From assembly GCA_016201685.1 (NCBI GenBank), contig JACQCJ010000043.1:1-6976 (forward strand): 6,976 bases of DNA. The letters are read 5' to 3'. Within the stretch, counting starts at the first letter, position 1. Each line of letters begins with the position of its first letter. This DNA is from Candidatus Peregrinibacteria bacterium. Its GTDB lineage: Bacteria; Patescibacteriota; Gracilibacteria; Peribacterales; Peribacteraceae. Under the pieces are notes generated by a model. It ran no database searches. It had not been told where the DNA came from and saw only the letters and a list, made by a program, of their open reading frames with translations. This document shows positions 4,833-6,976 of this stretch, in pieces. Position numbers and translations under genes: made by a program.

Positions 4833-6287
4833 ATGCTTTCCTCCCTCACCATCACCGAAGCGCATGAGCGATTGAAGAAGCACACCGTCAGCGCGGAGGA
4901 ATTGACGAAGGCCTGCATCGAGCGGATCGAGAAGGTGGACCATCGCTTGAATGCCGTCATCCATCGGAATTTCGAGAGAGCCCTGGAGCAAGCCAAAGAA
5001 GTGGATCGGAAGGGAGAGTTCGACCATCCATTGACAGGAATCCCTTATCTTGCAAAAGACGTTTACTGCGAGGCGGGCGTTCCCACCACCGCCTGCTCGA
5101 ATGTCCTCAGGGAAAAGACCTACATTCCTCCGTTCGATTCCACGACCACGCGGCGACTGAAGGCCGTGGGAGCGATCAGCCTCGGGAAGACGAACACCGA
5201 TGAATTCACCATGGGTGCGAGCACAGAAACCTCGTGCTACGGCCCCACGCGCAATCCCTGGGACAGTTCGCGCGTCGCGGGCGGGTCATCGGGAGGATCG
5301 GCGGCAGGTGTGGCTGCGGATCTGTGTTTCTTCGCACTGGGAACGGATACCGGAGGCTCGATCCGGCAGCCGGTAGGGTTCTGCAGTTGCGTTGGTTTGC
5401 GTCCCACGTACGGCCGCACGAGCCGCTTTGGCGTGATGAGCATGGCAAGCTCGCTCGATACGATCGGACCGCTTGCGAAAACAATCGAGGATATCGCCAT
5501 CGTCCTCCAAGCAATCGCAGGGAAGGACGATCGGGACGCAACGACCGTCGATGTACCGGTGCCCTACTATCGCAAAGCTCTGACGGGAGACATCGACGGA
5601 CTCCGCGTCGGATTGCCGAAGGAGTACTTCATCGAGGGGATGGCTCCGGACGTCGAGCGGTCCGTCCGCGACGCGGCGAAGCAATTCGAAGAACTCGGAG
5701 CGACAATCGTGGACATTTCCCTGCCCCACACGAAGTACGCGACCGCGACCTACTACATTATCTGCCCAAGCGAAGTGAGCTCGAACATGGCGCGGTACGA
5801 CGGCATCCGGTACGGACGTACCATCGGGAAGCCCCAGAATCTCCTCGACTACTACGAGCGTGTGCGCAGTGAAGGCTTCGGAGTCGAAGTGAAGCGGCGG
5901 ATCATGATTGGCACGTACGCCCTCTCCGCGGGCTACTTCGACGCGTACTATCGCCAAGCGCAGAAGGTGCGGACACTCATTCGCCGCGATTTCGAAGCAG
6001 CCTTCGAGGAAGTGGATGTCATCCTGTCTCCCGTCTCGCCGACCCCAGCCTTCGTCGTGGGTGCTCACACCGACGATCCCATCGCCATGTACTTGGAGGA
6101 CATCTTCCTGAGCAGCCAGGTGCTGGCCGGCATTCCGGCGCTCTCGGTGCCATGTGGATTCTCGAAAGAGAATTTACCGATTGGACTGCAAATCATGGGA
6201 AAACAATGGGATGAAGCAACGATCCTCCGTGCGGCGCATGCGTATGAGCAGGCGACGCAGTGGCATAGGAAGAAGCCGATGCTCTGA
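4833..6287 (+). CDS. gatA: Asp-tRNA(Asn)/Glu-tRNA(Gln) amidotransferase subunit A
   Basis: GatA is the glutaminase subunit: it releases ammonia from glutamine for amidation of Glu-tRNA(Gln) or Asp-tRNA(Asn) in the GatB active site. The 484-residue length is typical. The amidase-signature Ser-cisSer-Lys triad is intact: Lys75 in IPYLAKDVY, Ser152 in VAGGSSGGSAAG and Ser176 in TDTGGSIRQP. Other hallmarks are KTNTDEFTMGAS (119-130), VGLRPTYGRTSRFGVM (187-202), SSLDTIGP (206-213), and the C-terminal DIFLSSQVLAGIPALSVPCG (423-442) with LPIGLQIMG (448-456). The ATG at 4833 matches the usual N-terminus (LTITEAHERLKKHTVSAEEL); no strong Shine-Dalgarno is present, so coupling to gatC is likely. gatB does not follow and must lie elsewhere. 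Confidence 0.97.
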   Translation: MLSSLTITEAHERLKKHTVSAEELTKACIERIEKVDHRLNAVIHRNFERALEQAKEVDRKGEFDHPLTGIPYLAKDVYCEAGVPTTACSNVLREKTYIPPFDSTTTRRLKAVGAISLGKTNTDEFTMGASTETSCYGPTRNPWDSSRVAGGSSGGSAAGVAADLCFFALGTDTGGSIRQPVGFCSCVGLRPTYGRTSRFGVMSMASSLDTIGPLAKTIEDIAIVLQAIAGKDDRDATTVDVPVPYYRKALTGDIDGLRVGLPKEYFIEGMAPDVERSVRDAAKQFEELGATIVDISLPHTKYATATYYIICPSEVSSNMARYDGIRYGRTIGKPQNLLDYYERVRSEGFGVEVKRRIMIGTYALSAGYFDAYYRQAQKVRTLIRRDFEAAFEEVDVILSPVSPTPAFVVGAHTDDPIAMYLEDIFLSSQVLAGIPALSVPCGFSKENLPIGLQIMGKQWDEATILRAAHAYEQATQWHRKKPML

Positions 6288-6293
6288 GATTTC

Positions 6294-6322
6294 TTGACTG
6301 CATGATCGCAAGGAGAAATGAT
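6294..6322 (+). promoter_or_regulatory. Candidate promoter of the dehydrogenase gene
   Basis: TTGACT (6294-6299) and AATGAT (6317-6322) are separated by 17 bp. The -35 has five of six consensus bases, the -10 four of six. A start near 6329 would leave only about 14 nt before the ATG at 6343. Moderate sequence support only. Confidence 0.35.
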
Positions 6323-6342
6323 TCCTTCCTTTCCTCTTCTTC

Positions 6343-6873
6343 ATGCGCTCACAGACTCTTCGGGGTGAAGTGGCAATTGTGACGGGCGGCAACACGAATA
6401 TCGGACTGGCCACTGCTCAGCAATTGGCTGACGATGGGGCTGACGTAGCGATCGGCTATCTGGATCCCGTCGGCTCACGCAATGCCGTCAATCGCGTGCG
6501 GCAAACAGGTCGACGAGCGATCGCCATCCAAACCGACATACGCGAATCGGATCAGGCGGAAAAGCTGATACAACAAACAGTACGAAGGCTTGGGGACGTG
6601 ACAATTCTCGTATGCAATGCAGCGGCACAGGTGTTTTGTGAATCTCTCATCGAGACGACAGACCAAGAGATTGATGAAGTCATCGATACGAATCTCAAGG
6701 GTACTCTCTTCTGCATACGCGCTTTCCTCGCAACATGCCGCGGCGGACCCGTCAGATCCCGCAGCATTATCGTCATCTCCAGCATCAACGCTGTGCTCAC
6801 GCAGCCGGGCCTGGGCGTCTATGGCATGACAAAAGCAGGATCAGTAAGAACTTTGGTGGAGAAGACGGTATGA
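6343..6873 (+). CDS. Short-chain dehydrogenase/reductase, C-terminally truncated
   Basis: The product is a classical SDR oxidoreductase with a Rossmann fold; substrate unknown. The 176 residues include the nucleotide-binding TGGNTNIG (14-21, where TGxxxGIG is usual), an acidic DIRE turn (65-68), CNAAAQ (91-96, the NAG position), DTNLKGT (115-121), catalytic Ser146/Ser147 in VISSINA, and Tyr160/Lys164 in YGMTKAG. Classical SDRs are about 250 residues; here the frame ends ten residues after KAG, losing the last helices, substrate loop and oligomerisation strand. No normal SDR continuation is evident in other frames up to the window end. It is therefore probably a disrupted gene or pseudogene, possibly cut by an insertion. 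It starts 55 nt after gatA; an AAGGAG at 6310-6315 is too far away to serve the ATG at 6343. Confidence 0.8.
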   Translation: MRSQTLRGEVAIVTGGNTNIGLATAQQLADDGADVAIGYLDPVGSRNAVNRVRQTGRRAIAIQTDIRESDQAEKLIQQTVRRLGDVTILVCNAAAQVFCESLIETTDQEIDEVIDTNLKGTLFCIRAFLATCRGGPVRSRSIIVISSINAVLTQPGLGVYGMTKAGSVRTLVEKTV

Positions 6874-6888
6874 GGGAGAATGTCTTCC

Positions 6889-6976
6889 ATGCCAAACTCT
6901 GATCAACTTTCCATTCTCGCGTTGTTTCTCCCCGAGAACACCTTGCGATTCTTCGATGTGGTTTCGGGGATGAGAA
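6889..6976 (+). CDS. Start of an unknown reading frame, possibly a transposase N-terminus (partial)
   Basis: An ATG at 6889, with an in-frame ATG at 6880 and GGGAG ten bases upstream, opens a frame that stays open to the window edge: MPNSDQLSILALFLPENT, then LRFFDVVSGMR. The LPE..LRFFD.V pattern recalls the N-terminal region of some DDE transposases (ISAon1/ISL3-like, typically LLPE.LL.YFD.V). Only 29 residues are visible and the resemblance is from memory, so this is tentative. Its position right after a truncated SDR fits an insertion sequence, but no terminal inverted repeat or target duplication can be confirmed. Confidence 0.35.
   Translation, partial: MPNSDQLSILALFLPENTLRFFDVVSGMR

Noticed and set aside
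405..6287. Possible recoding of TGA as glycine (Gracilibacteria/Absconditabacteria code)
   Set aside because: fbaB and gatA end at TGA exactly where the families end, and glycine is encoded normally throughout.

Overview
The window reads as compact, fairly GC-rich bacterial chromosome. Sampled 60-base stretches reach about 65-70% GC in the core genes fbaB and gatA. TGA is a normal stop: fbaB and gatA both end on TGA exactly where their families end, so glycine-recoding lineages are excluded. A class I FbaB-type aldolase, GatCA, a short YidC with Lys at the groove position, several genes without a Shine-Dalgarno sequence, and a four-helix-bundle (S23/TIGR02436) gene between heptad repeats are together compatible with a Patescibacteria/CPR-like or other uncultured lineage. 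That placement is inference only; no rRNA or marker phylogeny is available here.

Layout. (1) Positions 1-283, minus strand: the 5' part of csrA, cut by the window edge, with a sigma70-like promoter and a structured leader of about 135 nt holding two hairpins. (2) 405-1475, plus: fbaB, fructose-bisphosphate aldolase. (3) 1476-2024: the gap between the convergent fbaB and yidC. It holds a low-GC four-helix-bundle gene on the minus strand, enclosed by inverted arrays of a 7-bp unit (GAATTGC). Each array starts within three bases of, or directly at, a neighbouring stop codon. (4) 2025-4469, minus: an apparent operon of promoter, unknown helical protein, rnpA and yidC, with a candidate terminator at 1956-1989. 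No rpmH (L34) is found upstream of rnpA, where it usually sits. (5) 4513-6287, plus: gatC and gatA, divergent from the rnpA-yidC unit across an AT-rich 90-bp region. (6) 6294-6976: a candidate promoter, a short-chain dehydrogenase gene that stops soon after its catalytic YxxxK, and the start of another reading frame running off the edge that weakly resembles a transposase N-terminus.

How the genes work together. RnpA matures tRNA 5' ends, GatCA (with GatB, not in the window) corrects Glu-tRNA(Gln) and/or Asp-tRNA(Asn), and YidC inserts membrane proteins: translation and membrane-biogenesis housekeeping. FbaB belongs to glycolysis/gluconeogenesis, and CsrA is a post-transcriptional regulator of carbon metabolism in model bacteria. 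That makes the divergent csrA/fbaB pair thematically sensible, although no regulatory link is shown. The points most worth a second look are the csrA leader, the heptad-flanked four-helix cassette, the unknown first gene of the rnpA-yidC unit, and the truncated dehydrogenase.
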